Assembly (NCBI RefSeq): GCF_027887165.1
Contig: NC_077233.1
Location: 183,209,114-183,273,113, forward strand
Source of the DNA: Monodelphis domestica
Taxonomy: Eukaryota > Chordata > Mammalia > Didelphimorphia > Didelphidae
Length of the DNA stretch: 64,000 nucleotides
Reading direction: 5' to 3'
The notes under the pieces are model-generated. The model searched no databases. It worked only from the letters and a program-made list of their open reading frames with translations, and was not told the DNA's origin. Shown piece by piece: positions 11,958 to 24,892 of the stretch. A program made the position numbers and the translations under genes. Each line of letters begins with the position of its first letter. Positions within the stretch are counted from its first letter, which is position 1.

Positions 11958-12179
11958 TAAAATTCAAACATTAATCAACTCCCACCACATGCAAAGCACA
12001 GTGAAAATTTACGAACCTTCTCAAAAAGTTGGTCTCCTTATTTTTGTCATCGCACCGAGTAAAGACAAGACCACACGCCAGCCGATCCTAGCATTTTGGA
12101 GCTAGAAGAGGCCTGAGAAATGATCTAGTCCAAACTCATTAATTGGGCAGATGAGGAAATTGAGGTAAGAGTAGAAAGG

Positions 12180-12838
12180 AGGCAGCACGGAATGATTTGT
12201 AGGAGGACAAATCCCAGGTCATGGCAGACCCAAGCCTGGAACTCGGGACTCCTGATGGCTATTCCATCAGGCTGCTTTTTGGCTAACATGTTAAATGTGT
12301 CCACCTCAGACCCTGCTGCCTTCTGGTCAGTCTCTCTGCGGGTGATGAGCACAGTGGAGGGGAAGGGTGACTGCTGGAGCAGCTGGCAGCATCGTTAAGA
12401 GAGGGAGGGAGACACACTGCAGCACAAGAAGGGGAGAATGCAGCCATCTGGCTAACCTCTCTGTTCTCTTTGCTGAGGCTGGGAAGAGTCGAGAATTTAC
12501 CAGCTCAACACCCTGCCTCTCCCAGAGCCAAGGATGCTTTCAGGCCTGTCATCCAGGCTGCAGAGCTGGAGATCCAAGAACCTGCCTGTGGTTTTCTGGG
12601 GTGAAGCTACTTGGCAGGTTCCCCATCCTCCTGGCGAACCTGCTCTACAAACCTGCAGCCAGATTCCAGGCTTTCTCCCATGGATTATTCAGCTGCTGCA
12701 GGTCTCATGGCAAGAAATAATTTCCAATGTTTGGCTTTTTCTGATATGTAGAGGAGCCCCAGTGATCACCCATTTAGGGCCCCTGAATCAGACTGAACTC
12801 CAGGGGCTCCCTATTACTGGGATCAAATATGGTCTTCT
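12180..12838. other. Intergenic DNA, nothing recognised
   Basis: Relatively GC-rich and unique-looking, with overlapping open frames of 105-117 codons in two + frames around 12367-12851. I find no start context, splice structure or family likeness that makes it a gene. Confidence 0.45.
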
Positions 12839-13505
12839 GCTTGGTATTTAAAACTCTTTACAAACCAGCTTCTTTCTATCTTTCTGGGCTTAGCTCCAAG
12901 TATTTTCGGATCTAGCTAAACTGGCCTACTTGCAGTTCTTCAACTACCACACTCCATCTCCCATCTCCATGCCTTTGCCCTGGCTGGTTCCCATGCCAGG
13001 AATATTCTTCCCCTTTCCCTCTGCCTCTTAGTGCCCCTGACTTCCTTCAAGATTCAGTTCAAATCCCATCTTTCTTCTGTAAGCCTTTCCTGGTTCTCCT
13101 TCTGTCTGCCCTCTTCCCTTGCCATCTGGTTTAGCTCATCTCAAGGGCGCTTCCTCTCTGCCTCTCTCTGGATCTGCCCCCCCATCATATATAATGGTAT
13201 AACACTAATAATAAATATGCATGCGTGTATAGACATAACTACATCTGTTTATGTCTATCTATAGTTGTCAAAGGTGGAACTCGAGCCCTGATTTTCCCAG
13301 AATCCAAGTTCAATGTTTTTACCAATGCTCTGTCAAACTGCTCACATGTGTATGCATGTATGCAGTGTGTACCTAGTGATTTACATAGTCTCCATTAAAA
13401 TGGGAACTCCTTGAGGGCAGAGTGTTTTTCACCTTTCTTTATGATCCAGCACTTAGCCCAGAGCCTGGCACATAATACATTTTGTTAAACCTCTGTTAAC
13501 TAACT
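12838..13505 (+). mobile_element. L2 fragment(s)
   Basis: L2 3'-region style: 'tttaaaactctttacaaacc...', 'catgcctttgccctggctggttccc', 'tccttcaagattcagttcaaatcccatc', 'ctttcctgg', then at 13385-13505 'gggaactccttgagggcagag...cacttagcccagagcctggcac'. The part at 13190-13380 between the two is an unrelated low-complexity stretch. Confidence 0.65.
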
Positions 13506-13546
13506 GAATGGCAGATAACCCCAATACTCTGATAAATGTCTTTGTC

Positions 13547-13734
13547 AGGGGGCAGCTGGGTGGCTCAGTGGATGGAGAGCCAGGCCTAGAGACAATCTGA
13601 CCTCAGACACTTTCCAGCTGTGTGACCCTGGGCAAGTCACTTGACCCCCATTGCCTGGCCCTTACCTTACTACTCTGCCTTGGAGCCAATACACAGTATT
13701 GACTCCAAGGCGGAAGGTAAGGGTTTAAAAAAAA
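13547..13734 (+). mobile_element. tRNA-like marsupial SINE, young copy
   Basis: Complete: 'ggggcagctgggtggctcagtgg' head, 'ctgtgtgaccctgggcaagtcacttg', end 'cggaaggtaagggtttaaaaaaaa'. A 9-base target duplication gtctttgtc lies at 13538-13546 and 13735-13743. Confidence 0.9.
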
Positions 13735-14022
13735 GTCTTTGTCTTTTTGCTCATGCCATGGCCCCTGCCTGGTCAATCTAAATCTTTCCCATCCTAAAGG
13801 GCATCCCTCTTTCCTCAATCCTTCTCTGACCAATTATCTCCTTTCTTAAGCTTCAATAGTATTTCCTACAATTATGAAATAAGAGTTTGAGGCAACAGTC
13901 CTACTTCACACTTCTACCAGTGATGACACTGAAGGCAAGAAAAGGGTCAGAAACTTAGTGGCAAAGCAAGAACTTGAAGCCCAGCCTTACCACTATACCT
14001 CATTAATAATAACAGCTAAGAG

Positions 14023-14222
14023 GCAATGAGGTAGCACAATGGATAGAATTCTAGGCCTGAAGTCAGGAGGTCCTTGGTTCAAAACTGGTCTCAGGCACTG
14101 CCTAATTGCATGACCCTGAGCAAGTCCCTTGACCCCAACTCCCCAGCCCTTATTGCTTTTCTGCCTTGGAACTGACACATACTATCAATTCTAAGCCAGA
14201 AAGTAAAGGTTTAAGAAAAAAA
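14023..14222 (+). mobile_element. tRNA-like marsupial SINE, older copy
   Basis: 'ggcaatgaggtagcacaatggatagaattctaggcc' to 'gccagaaagtaaaggtttaag' with an A-tail. Clearly more diverged than the copy 290 bases upstream. Confidence 0.8.
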
Positions 14223-14369
14223 TAGCTAACATCTGTAGAGTGCTGTAAGTTTGGAAAAGGACTTTATAACTCTCATCTCATTTAATCCTCAAAACAATTC
14301 TGTGGAGTAAATGTTTAAGTGCTATTGTTGTCCCTAATTTATAGATGAGGAAATTGATATAAGGGGCAG

Positions 14370-14870
14370 GGAGAGAAATATAGAGATGAAAGAGAGACAG
14401 AGGAGGGAGAGAGACAGAGAGAAGAAGAGAGACCAAGAGAGAGGGAAGGAGGGAGAGAGACAGAGAGAAGAGAGACCAAGAGAGAGGGAGGAAGGGAGAC
14501 AGACAGAGAGAAGAAGAGAGACCAAGAGAGAGGGAGGGAGGGAGAGAGACAGAGAGAAGAGAGACCAAGAGAGAGGGAGGGAGGGAGAGAGACAGAGAGA
14601 AGAAGAGAGACCAAGAGAGAGGGAGGAAGGGAGAGAGACAGAGAGAAGAAGAGAGACCAAGAGAGAGGGAGGTAGGGAGAGAGACAGAGAGAAGAGAGAC
14701 CAAGAGAGAGGGAGGGAGGGAGAGAGACAGAGAGAAGAAGAGAGACCAAGAGAGAAGGAGGGAGGGAGAGATAGACATAGAGAGGAGGGAGGGAGGAAGA
14801 CAGATAGACAGACAGACAGAGACACAGTGAGGGAGGGGGAGAGAAAGAGATGGAGGAGGGAGAGAGACTT
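14370..14870 (+). repeat. GA-rich minisatellite, 43/46-base unit
   Basis: The marker gaccaagagagag recurs near 14431, 14474, 14520, 14563, 14609, 14655, 14698 and 14744, spacings 43, 46, 43, 46, 46, 43 and 46. The 3-base difference is one or two copies of 'gaa' in 'gaagaagagaga'. Degenerate purine-rich sequence (agacagacagac) follows to about 14870. Long open frames on both strands across it are by-products of the stop-free repeat. Confidence 0.9.
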
Positions 14871-14904
14871 CCTCAGGATGCTTATAATTGTCAGAGGTGG
14901 CATT

Positions 14905-15043
14905 TAAAAAAATTTCTTTCTGTCTAGGGCTAGGCAATTGAGTAAGTGACTTGCTCAAGTCACACAACTAGGAAGTATCTGAAGGCAGATTTGAACCTTG
15001 GTCCTCCAAACTCTTGGCCTGGTGCTACAGCCACTATGCTGTA
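14905..15043 (-). mobile_element. tRNA-like marsupial SINE, partial
   Basis: 'tttctttctgtctagggctaggcaattgag' then 'gacttgctcaagtcacacaactagg' and 'ttgaaccttggtcctcc'. It directly follows the minisatellite. Confidence 0.65.
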
Positions 15044-15540
15044 TGGCAGTAGCTGATGTTATTTAAACCCAAGTCTTTCCTTTCTGACTTCAAGTTTAAC
15101 ACTTTATCTCACATGGCTCTCTGCAGTGATTAGCAGATAATACATGCTCTCAACAATTAAAATGAATCAAGGATCTACCTTCTAAACTCCTTAAGGCACT
15201 AAAAAAATTGCTAAATTAGACTATTACCTTTGTTTCTAGGATATCAGTTTAAATACTTGCCATTCTATAGGCAAGAAGGAGAAAAAGATGCTCTTAAAAA
15301 TCTGGATTTTCAGAATGATAGACCAATACTGTAGCTCCTTCAATATATTACATAGCATAATAGTTTTGTGGATATCTAATTTGGGATCTGACTAGTGTAA
15401 TAAATTACCGACCAACATCACTTTGTCTTTTCAGATACTTATCATGAATGGATGGACATAGGGGCAGAGGGAAACTTGATAGATATAAAAGCATTGAAAA
15501 AAAAAACCCCACCCACTTTGTATTTTGCCATTCAGGTATC
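15044..15540. other. Intergenic DNA, nothing recognised
   Basis: No supported gene or repeat. Confidence 0.45.
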
Positions 15541-15795
15541 TAGATAATTAGCATTTAAAACCCTCCACAATCTGTCTCCTACCTATCTTTCCAAACTGAC
15601 GTCATGCACACTTTGTTCCAGACAAATTCTACTGTTCCCTGAATTCAATATTCTATCTCCCTGTACGGGCTGTTCTTCATGCCCAGACGGCTTTTCCTCA
15701 TCTCTTCTTAGCTTCCTTCAAGGATCAACTCAAGTACTATCTCCTGCTATCAGGAGGCCTTTCCTGATTTCCATTCTAAGCTTGTCTCTGAAACA
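15541..15795 (+). mobile_element. L2 fragment
   Basis: 'ttagcatttaaaaccctccacaatctgtctcc...', 'tgttcttcatgcccagacggc', 'tccttcaaggatcaactcaagtac', 'aggcctttcctgatttcc'. Confidence 0.7.
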
Positions 15796-15929
15796 ACAAA
15801 AAATACTTTTTATTTTATGCATATGCCTCTGTGCACATACATGTACATACATGTACAGTAGAATTACTTTGTATTTACACATGTATATGTGTAGATACAT
15901 ATGTATCTATATCTAGAGAGTATGCATAT

Positions 15930-16434
15930 CCATGATGGCAAATCTATGGCATGCATGCCAAAAAGGGCACATAGAACATTCTCTGTTGCCAGAGTTTATT
16001 ACTAGAAAGGCAGAGGGACTCTGGCGGAGCTACTCCCTACCTCCCTGCTCCTCTGCCCAGCAGTCCAATGGGAGGCTTACTCCCCTCCCCCTTTCTACCC
16101 AGGCTGAGGAAATTCCTCACTTTCCCCGCCCCTGTGCCCAGCAACCCAATGAGAGCACCTAGGAAGTAAAGTGGGTGGCTCATGGATAGCAGAGCTGGAG
16201 GGGAGCAGAGCACTGGGGCCTCTCCCTTCTCTTTCTTCACCTGAGTTGAGGACATTTTGTCACTTCGCCTACCCCTCTGCCCAGTAGCCCAAAGGAAGCA
16301 CTTCCTCCCTGCCTTGTGTGGGATAAGGGGAGGAGGGGCAGTACTTGACCGGTGGGGGGGGGGGGAACACAGGTCTCTGGGAGGGTAGGGGGCAGGGCAC
16401 AGCAGGCAGTCTCTAAAAGGTTTTACCATCACTG
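15930..16434 (+). mobile_element. hAT-type miniature DNA transposon, second family
   Basis: Left end 'catgatggcaaatctatggcatgcatgccaaa', right end 'ctctaaaaggttttaccatcactg'. The ends are inverted relatives of CAGTGATGGCGAACCTTTTA, a common hAT terminal motif. The interior is GC-rich with repeated 'gcccagcagcccaa' blocks and codes for no transposase. No convincing 8-base duplication. Orientation sign arbitrary. Confidence 0.7.
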
Positions 16435-16439
16435 TTATA

Positions 16440-16860
16440 TACAAAATAATTCTTCTTGTTGAGAAAACAAGGTTCCAGAATTAGATCAGGAAAGGCCTAA
16501 TAGGTTATCTAGTGAATACAAAGAAATTTTTGTTCTTCTGGGACATATGTGTTTGTAAACAAATTAATATATACATATATAAATATGTGCATACATATAA
16601 AATATATTCAGCTGATAAATATATAACATACATATATGTAGACACATTTCTATATAGTGTTAATTTATCTGCATTTATGTTATTTCCTCCCAGTAGAATT
16701 TATGTTTCTTGAAGGCAAAAGCTGTTGTCTTTATCATTCAAGAATTTATTCCTACATACCCATACACACACATACATGTTTACAAGTTATATCCCCCACT
16801 GTAAATGTAGGCTCCATGAGGCCAAAGACTTTAGAATTTTGTCTTTGTACTTCACATAGT
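16440..16860. other. AT-rich intergenic DNA with tacata/tata runs
   Basis: Simple TA- and CA-rich stretches at about 16560-16660 and 16750-16775, then L2-like 3' end text up to the SINE at 16881. No gene. Confidence 0.5.
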
Positions 16861-16880
16861 GACTTGCTTAATAAATTCTT

Positions 16881-17057
16881 TTTTTTTTAAACCCTTACCT
16901 TCTGTCTTGGGAGTCAATACTGTGTATTGGCTCTAAGGCAGAAGAGTGGTAAGGGCTAGGCAATGGGGGTCAAGTGACTTGCCCAGGGTCACACAGCTAG
17001 GAAGGACCTCCCGTCTCTAGGCCTGGCTCTCAATCCACTGAGCTACCCAGCTGCCCC
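16881..17057 (-). mobile_element. tRNA-like marsupial SINE, young copy
   Basis: 'aaacccttaccttctgtcttggg' to 'gagctacccagctgcccc'. An 18-base target duplication cttgcttaataaattctt flanks it at 16863-16880 and 17058-17075, so it split an older L2/MIR-like 3' end. Confidence 0.92.
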
Positions 17058-17147
17058 CTTGCTTAATAAATTCTTGTTGGATTGAATGTTTCAAGTTTAA
17101 ATTAAGTGCCTAAGTACTAAATGTTTCCAGTGAAGCAACCTGGAGGG

Positions 17148-17390
17148 GCAATGAATAGAGCATGAGTTGTGGAGTCAGGAAGACCCAAGTTCAAATCTAG
17201 CCTTGGACACTTATTAGCTGTATGACAACCTCTGCCTACCTCAATTGTAAAATGAGTAATAATAGCACCTACCTCCTATCTCCCAGTACTGTGGGGATGT
17301 GTGTGGATCAAATGAATATTTGTAAACTGCTTAACACAGTATCAGGCACGTAGTAGGTGCTTGAAAAATGCTTGCTTGCTTCCTTCCAGA
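17148..17390 (+). mobile_element. MIR/CORE-SINE with 3' tail
   Basis: 'ggcaatgaatagagcatgagttgtggagtcagg', 'tcaaatctagccttggacac', then 'cacagtatcaggcacgtagtaggtgcttg'. Confidence 0.75.
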
Positions 17391-17764
17391 AAAAATTGGA
17401 GGCAGCATTTCAGTAGTAGCCTTTCTAAAGTCTAAGCTGCTAAGGCTCCAGTAGCAATTTTCAGCAATCAAAGATCAATGGCAATCAGATGTTATACCTG
17501 ATCTAGCATTGAATGCTTTCCTCTCCAATGAGTTATAAAAGAAAAATCTCTCCCAACCTAAGAAGGACCTATGAATCACAGATGAACAGTGAAGTGTAGA
17601 AGTTCCATTTTGCCCTTATGGTCACTTCACTAAGTTACACATGTTGAATCTGGCTGTGGTCTTTGATGGCTTGAAAAAGATGAGAAATGAGAGTTGTCAT
17701 TAGAGGAAAATGGTGTTTATAGATGTAAAGGAAGTGTCAAAGACTCATCAGCAGGAAAGAATGA

Positions 17765-18000
17765 TTTAAGAGCTTACGTTTATGTAGAGCTACCCATCCA
17801 TTAGTTCATCCAACTCCTACAGCAACCCTGTGAGGTATGTTGGGTAGATATGAATATCCTCATTCCACAGATGCCAAGCCTGAAGCTCAGAAAGGTCAAA
17901 TTACCGATCCAAGGTCACACAGGTAATAAAAGAGCAAACCAGGACTTAATTCCAAGTTTTCTGCCAAGTCTAGTGCTCTTTCCACTATGCAATACCACCT
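17765..18000 (-). mobile_element. MIR/CORE-SINE
   Basis: 'tccaactcctacagcaaccctgtgaggtatg', 'ccaaggtcacacagg', 'gtctagtgctctttccactatgc'. Confidence 0.65.
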
Positions 18001-20360
18001 CTCAAACATCTGTACCAAATTCTCAAATTACAATTGCTTACTATTCTACTCTAAGGGTTACGCATTTAAGTAAGATGCTCTACCTTCATTTAAGTTACTG
18101 GAGTTAGTAAAGGATATTAGATTCCTAACCTAGAAGGTTAATAGCATAAATCTTATTTCCTTTCATTTCACACTCATAGATGATTTCCTCTTAACTTCTG
18201 TGATCCCTCCCCACATAACCTCTCTATCCATGCCAGCCTCCATAGTTTATCAAAATGACAACATTAGATAAGAATCTTCAGGCCAAGAGAAAGCAAGTAG
18301 TTGAATGGTGCTTTCAAAGCCTTTACTAAGAACCAAAGTTTGATTGGGCATGTGTGGCAGATGGCCCAAGATCATGAGAAGTACTTAAACAATGAGATTT
18401 TCCTTCTCTCACCAAACAGCAAATTTATCCTGTGGGAAGAAATATTTTTGATTGCCCATTTTTCCACTTGAAACACCAGTGGTTTCCTAATGGTTCTGAT
18501 CTTGTTTTATTCAGAAAATGGAGGACAATGAGAAGGACCTCTTGGAAAGCTCTCAGTGGGAAATGCACAAAAATCAGAAAAAATGAGGAATATAGTTAAC
18601 CTGGCTATTCAGCACTACTTGAGTCTTTATATGTCCTGTAGGTACCTTAAGTCTGTTTTTGTGAGCATGCATGTGCATGTGTGTGTGTGACAGAGAGAGA
18701 GAGAGGAAGGGAGGGAAGGAGATGAAAATGGGAGAGGAAAAGAGGGAGGGAGAAAGAGTTGGCAAAAGGAAAGCTTTTTTTTCCTTATTTGTGGCTTAGG
18801 ATTTACACAATTTACATACCTGTAAGAATGATCACTCCACCATTGGTAGTTTAGTTAAAAATTATCTTTGTGTTATTTTTGGTTGTTTTTCCTTCCCTGT
18901 AATCATCACATATTTTGATTTTGTCACACTGTGAGTCTGAAGCTCAGTATAATTGAAGGTGGAGAGGAGGAAAACTATAGTCCCTTTTTCCCCCACCCTT
19001 ATAAGTTTGGCTTCTTCTAAGAAGTCAAAGTAATAACATTTTTGTCACATGAAGACACATCTTTGTTACTTTCCATGCTTGAAACATAACTTTGATACTC
19101 TCCAAGGACGTCCCTGAAAAATGTGTTTACTTGTATTTATACTTAAACACCGTTTGCTGAAAATTTTGTGGGACCATTTGGCTTTAAATTTTCAGTTAAA
19201 ACATGTCAGCACTTTTATTTGGATGGGGAAAGTGTTTCTTGTTGATGTTGATGAGAGTGATGACTAGCAAAACAAAAAAGATAAAATAAGATTTCCCGCT
19301 AACTTGCATGGTTGAGACAATATCTTTAAAAACAACAATGGCTTCAAGTCTTATAGCTGTTCAAGACATCCCTCCACACCACAGTAACAAGCAGAACCAT
19401 TGCCTTCTTGGTGGAGATGTGTGTTCAGCTATAGATGAGAAAAATGGAGTAAGTTTTACAATTTTTGGTGGTGGGGCCTGGAAAGTAAAGAAAAGTCCTA
19501 GCCATCTTTTCTGATGATCCCCATCCAAAAACTCAGGCCAGACTCTTATTATTGTAGAATTATTTGGCCTAGTGCCTGGATATGAGCTCAGAATCCCAGC
19601 AAATACTCAAAAAGCTGATATGACAGGCAGGATGTTCTTAGTCTTAGGAAGGAGGAGGGGATTCAGACTAGATTGTGGAACTTCTTCCAGTTGTCATTTG
19701 ACTGAGGCCAACAACAGCAGCTGTCCAAAGAGGCAAACAAACCTATCTTAATCCCACCAAAGGGCAACCTAGCTGCATTTCCATAAACCTCATTGGCAGA
19801 GAGATATAAGCCTGAGCCAATCCTTTTGCTTCCTAGACCCCTTAATGCTGTCCTCAAAAGAAGGAAACTTTCTGGGAGTCATGACCTTAAAGTCTCATGT
19901 TCCAGTATATAACTCATGTTCCAGGAGTTTAACAAGGAATGCAAACCATAATGTTAAGGGCAGCCCCAGGCTCCAACATTCCCTCTTCAGCTTACCTGGC
20001 AAAGTTGGCCTACCCTACAGAAACAATATGCAATATTGATTATGTTGGGCACCTTGAAATCTGATTTCAGAATGCAGACTTGGAAAAAAAAGCAAACCCA
20101 AGATGAGTTCTCTACCTTCCCACTTGGTAAGTTCTTTCTCAGCAAAATTCCAACTACTTACTTCTAACAGACCTTCCTCTCAAATCTCTACCCTCACCTA
20201 GTCCTCTCCCCAAAAGGGCTGATATTTAGAGCCTCTCAGTGTTTATCTGAGCTACTTGGGCAAATCCTAAAACAGCAAGAATCATTAGTCTCCCTTCCCA
20301 TCTCTTTTTTTTTAATAAGCCATACTTTCCTAGGAGGCAATTAAATCTAAAGGGGAAAGA
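18001..20360. other. Intergenic DNA, mostly unique
   Basis: No gene recognised in 2.3 kb. A TG/GA-rich simple stretch lies at about 18665-18760. Overlapping short frames have no family likeness. The right end may include the DEXI 3' UTR if the signal at 20382 is not the one used. Confidence 0.5.
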
Positions 20361-20381
20361 CCACCAACTACTTAAAACTAT

Positions 20382-20387
20382 TTTATT
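20382..20387 (-). terminator. DEXI: Candidate DEXI polyadenylation signal
   Basis: TTTATT on the + strand, i.e. AATAAA on the DEXI strand, about 0.9 kb past the DEXI stop. I saw no closer canonical hexamer; another lies at 19214-19219. Assignment is by position only. Confidence 0.35.
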
Positions 20388-21278
20388 AACAAAATTTCAA
20401 GATATCTAGTACTTTCTATAGCTAATGCCGTTTGGCTATCTTCCCACCCAAATCTCCTGGGAAATGAATGGAAAAAAGAGACTTGTCCAAAGGGTTTGTT
20501 GCTTACCCCTTATCTCTATGTAGGAATCAGAGATTTCCAATATGGAGTGGGTGTTTTGAACTCAAAGTTGAGCCATAAAGGACCCTCTTGGAAGTCTTGG
20601 AGGTCTCCCTAGTGCCAAACTGATCCCATCTTTGTCATTTTAAGCTAATGGCCTCTCTTTCTCACACACATCCATTTCTTTTTAATTCTTCAATTCTGTG
20701 TAGTAGCTGATCAATACCAAGAAAGCACTTATGAACAACAGCTATCACATAAAAAAGGCTTCAGCAGTTACCCTCTGCAAATGCTCCACAGCCCAGCCTT
20801 CTGAAGCCCCAATGGGGGGAACTGACCATTCCATACCTATCCTCACAGAATCCAGAATATAAACCGAACAGTTCCAGAGCTGAGCAGGCAAGAGGAAGGA
20901 AAAAGCAGAGACCTTTGAGGGAATTGGATGGGAGAATGCCTGTACTGAGAAGCAGAGTCCTCTGGAGCCAGGGCTACATTAGGCAGGTTCCTAGCCTTCA
21001 CCGCTTCCCTGCCCAGCCCATATGTAATCAAACCCACTCAATTCTACAAGGCAGGGAGGGAACTTACAGGATTTGAGGACCAGGAAGGGTATTGTCCTGG
21101 GTCCCCTTGAAGAAGGGAAGACAGCATCGGTGGCAACTCCTGTGTCCCCCACAGTATCAGCCTGTCCCAGGCATTCTGGCCCAGGAAGCACAAGCTGTGA
21201 TAGGCCTGAAGGTTTCCTCTGCAGGGCCTGAGGGAAGATGGAAGGCTCTGACTGGGGGACCCCAGCCCCAGCATCCCC

Positions 21279-22480
<1,202 letters not shown>

Positions 22481-22889
22481 ACCTTTACTGGCTCGTTCAG
22501 TTTTGTCCCCAAATTGTGGGACAGATTGGGGCGCTTTCTTCCACCTGCGCTTGAGAGACTGAGAAAAATGGGAGGTGGGGGAGGGAGGGGATAGATAAAA
22601 AGATAACGATAAAAAAGCCGTTTGCACTTCTTTCACGTTACTCCACATTTGGCTCCACCGCTCACCCTTCCAGAAGTTTTGTGACTCTGCGATGCCCAAG
22701 TATGCTTCTCCTCCCCATTTCCCTCTTAGTGAAATCCTTTTCTTTCCAGAAGGACCCCTCCTCCCCGGAAGCTTTCCCCGAACCCTTCGGGTCTCCGCTG
22801 AAGAGACGGCACGCTCCCCAGATTATCCCGGGGCACTTGTGCGCATCTTCTCCGTCATCTCTCAGCACGTTCTTTAAAAGCTAGAACCG

Positions 22890-23035
22890 GAAAGATCTTC
22901 TGAGAGTATCTAGTCTAATCCTTTCATTTTTACCGATGAGCAAACCAAAGCCCAGGGATGTTCAGTGAGCAATCCAAGGTCACCCAAGTAATAAACACAG
23001 GAGGCTAGATTTGAACTCGGGTACTCCGACTTCTA
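22890..23035 (-). mobile_element. MIR/CORE-SINE
   Basis: 'gtatctagtctaatcctttcatttttaccgatgagc...ccaaggtcacccaagtaataaac...gatttgaactcggg'. Confidence 0.7.
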
Positions 23036-23125
23036 TTTTGGGCAGAGATCCTAAACTTGCCCTTGCCTCTTCAACCGTAAATCCAGTTAGAGATTTTTGG
23101 TGTTGTTTCATTGCTGTACAGTGCT

Positions 23126-23330
23126 GCTAGGTGGTGCAGTGGATAGGGTGTTGGCCCTGTGCCAGGAAGACCTCGGTTCAAATGTGACACTCACTAACTG
23201 TGTAGTCTTGGCCAAGTCACTTAACCTTGTTTGCCTCTGCTTTTTTCTCATGTGTAAAATGAGCTCCTGAAGGAAATGGCAAACCACTCCAGTATCTTTG
23301 CTAAATGGGGCCATGAAGAGTCAGAACAAG
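23126..23330 (+). mobile_element. RTE-tailed CORE-SINE
   Basis: 'gctgctaggtggtgcagtggatag', 'ggccaagtcacttaacc', 'aggaaatggcaaaccactccagtatctttgc', 'ggggccatgaagagtcag'. Complete sense copy. Confidence 0.85.
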
Positions 23331-23599
23331 AAACTCACACATTACAGGAGCATATAATCAAGGTTGAATTGAACCAAATGTCACTTCCTTCACTTTGTAT
23401 ATTTGTCACCTTGCATAATCTCCGAGTCCCAATTTCCTCATCTTTAAACCGAAGACTAAATTAGGTGGTTTCTAAGATTTCTTCCAGCTCTAACTCTATA
23501 ATCCAATAAATGGGATACATGAGAAATTACTACTGAAGCTGTAGCATGGAGAATCAGGATAACCAGGAAGTTGTGGGAGAAGTAACCATTAGGTTTTTG

Positions 23600-23799
23600 T
23601 TTGTTTGTTTTTTTAAACCCTTACCTTCTGTCTTAGAATTAATACTGTGTATTGGTTCCAAGGCAGGAGAGTAGTAAGGGTTAGGCAATGGAGGTTAAGA
23701 GACTTGCCCAGGGTCACAGAGTCTGAGGCTAAATTTGAACCCAGGACCTCCATCTCTAGACCTGGCTCTCAATCCACTAAGCCACCCAGCTGCCCCCCC
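23600..23799 (-). mobile_element. tRNA-like marsupial SINE, young copy
   Basis: 'aaacccttaccttctgtcttag' to 'aagccacccagctgcccccc'. A 16-base target duplication aaccattaggtttttg at 23584-23599 and 23800-23815. Confidence 0.92.
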
Positions 23800-24119
23800 A
23801 ACCATTAGGTTTTTGCATTTTTCTGGGACCTATATTTTAAATGGTTTGTGCAACAAAAGGTAGAGGGGTCTCTCATTTGGGCCAAGGGGGTATTTCCATT
23901 TCCTGGAAGATTCACCCTGTTCTGTCCTTCCCCTTTCTGTCCTTCCCTCCTGACTCAAGATGGTACTATGTAGATAGAATAGGCTATCATTTTTGCTCTT
24001 ACCTTCTTAGAGTGTGTGACAGTGAATTCTAATGGTATCAGAACAGAATTACAATTTCTGCCCCTACCTCACTCACAGTATGATTGAGTAAATTAGCCTT
24101 TCTGGACCCGTAACAGAGA

Positions 24120-24350
24120 AGTAACAAGGGGATAATGGGAAGAGCATTATTAAATTGAAGACTGAGGATATGCATCTGTCACTCACCCAGCTCTGTGACT
24201 TTGGAAAGTTATTTAACCTGAGACCTATTTTTCCTATTCACAGGGTTGTTGTGAGGGAAAATATTTCATGAATCAAAAACCACTATATTTGTAAAGTGTT
24301 TAGTTCAGTGCCCAGCACATAGTAAGTACTTAATAAAGTTTGTTCCATTA
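24120..24350 (+). mobile_element. MIR/CORE-SINE with 3' tail
   Basis: 'gctctgtgactttggaaagttatttaacc', 'cagggttgttgtgaggg', 'agttcagtgcccagcacatagtaagtacttaataaag'. Confidence 0.75.
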
Positions 24351-24599
24351 TTCCATATAAATGCTAGTTTTTATCTGAAAAATATGGAAGAACCATCCCT
24401 GCTTTGGATTTATTTCTTGAGGAGAAATTCAGGTACTTTTTCCTGGTTTTTATTCATTCTTTGATAAATTATTATTTTTATTATTTTATTTTTATTTAAA
24501 TTTGAGATGAAATGGAAATTTATCTTATTTGACAAATTGTTATATCAATATTTATATAAATATATACACATATTTATATGAACATATAAATATGAATTT

Positions 24600-24850
24600 A
24601 TTATTCATTCTTTAGTGAACCTCAATAAAATGCAAGAATGGAAAAGACAGATCCTTGTTTTCATGGGGATTTGGGGATCAGCAAAAACTTGGTAATTTTC
24701 TGAAAGCAATTTAGCTCATTCTTCTCCATCTTTTCAACTCTGGGTCCAGTTCATACCTATTTGTCTGTCCCAGATATATTTACATACTGTTTGACATGTT
24801 GTATAGGTTATCTAATCACATGAATGTTGAAATCTAGGCAACAGAATCTT
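24600..24850 (-). mobile_element. RTE (BovB-clade) LINE fragment, reverse-transcriptase region
   Basis: Read in reverse it gives YIWDRQIGMNW and, further on, DPQIPMKTRICLFHSCIL, the RTE ORF2 segment of the form 'dp.ipmk.r.hlfnscil' near the end of the polymerase domain. It is eroded, with in-frame stops, and is a partner of 31340-32110. Confidence 0.6.
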
Positions 24851-24892
24851 CATCTATTTAGTCTTTCTTGGGGGGGTGGGAGGAGAGAAGGA

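Noticed and set aside
12367-12851. Two overlapping + frames of 105-117 codons
   Set aside because: No recognisable domain, start context or splice support; they overlap in different frames and the second runs into L2-like sequence.
14370-14870. CRISPR-like regular repeats
   Set aside because: No unique spacers; units are contiguous, purine-rich and in a vertebrate genome.
14278-14967. Open frames of 136-229 codons on - and 173 codons on +
   Set aside because: They lie on a GA-rich minisatellite that lacks stops in several frames at once. The predicted proteins are pure Ser/Leu/Pro or Arg/Glu repeats.
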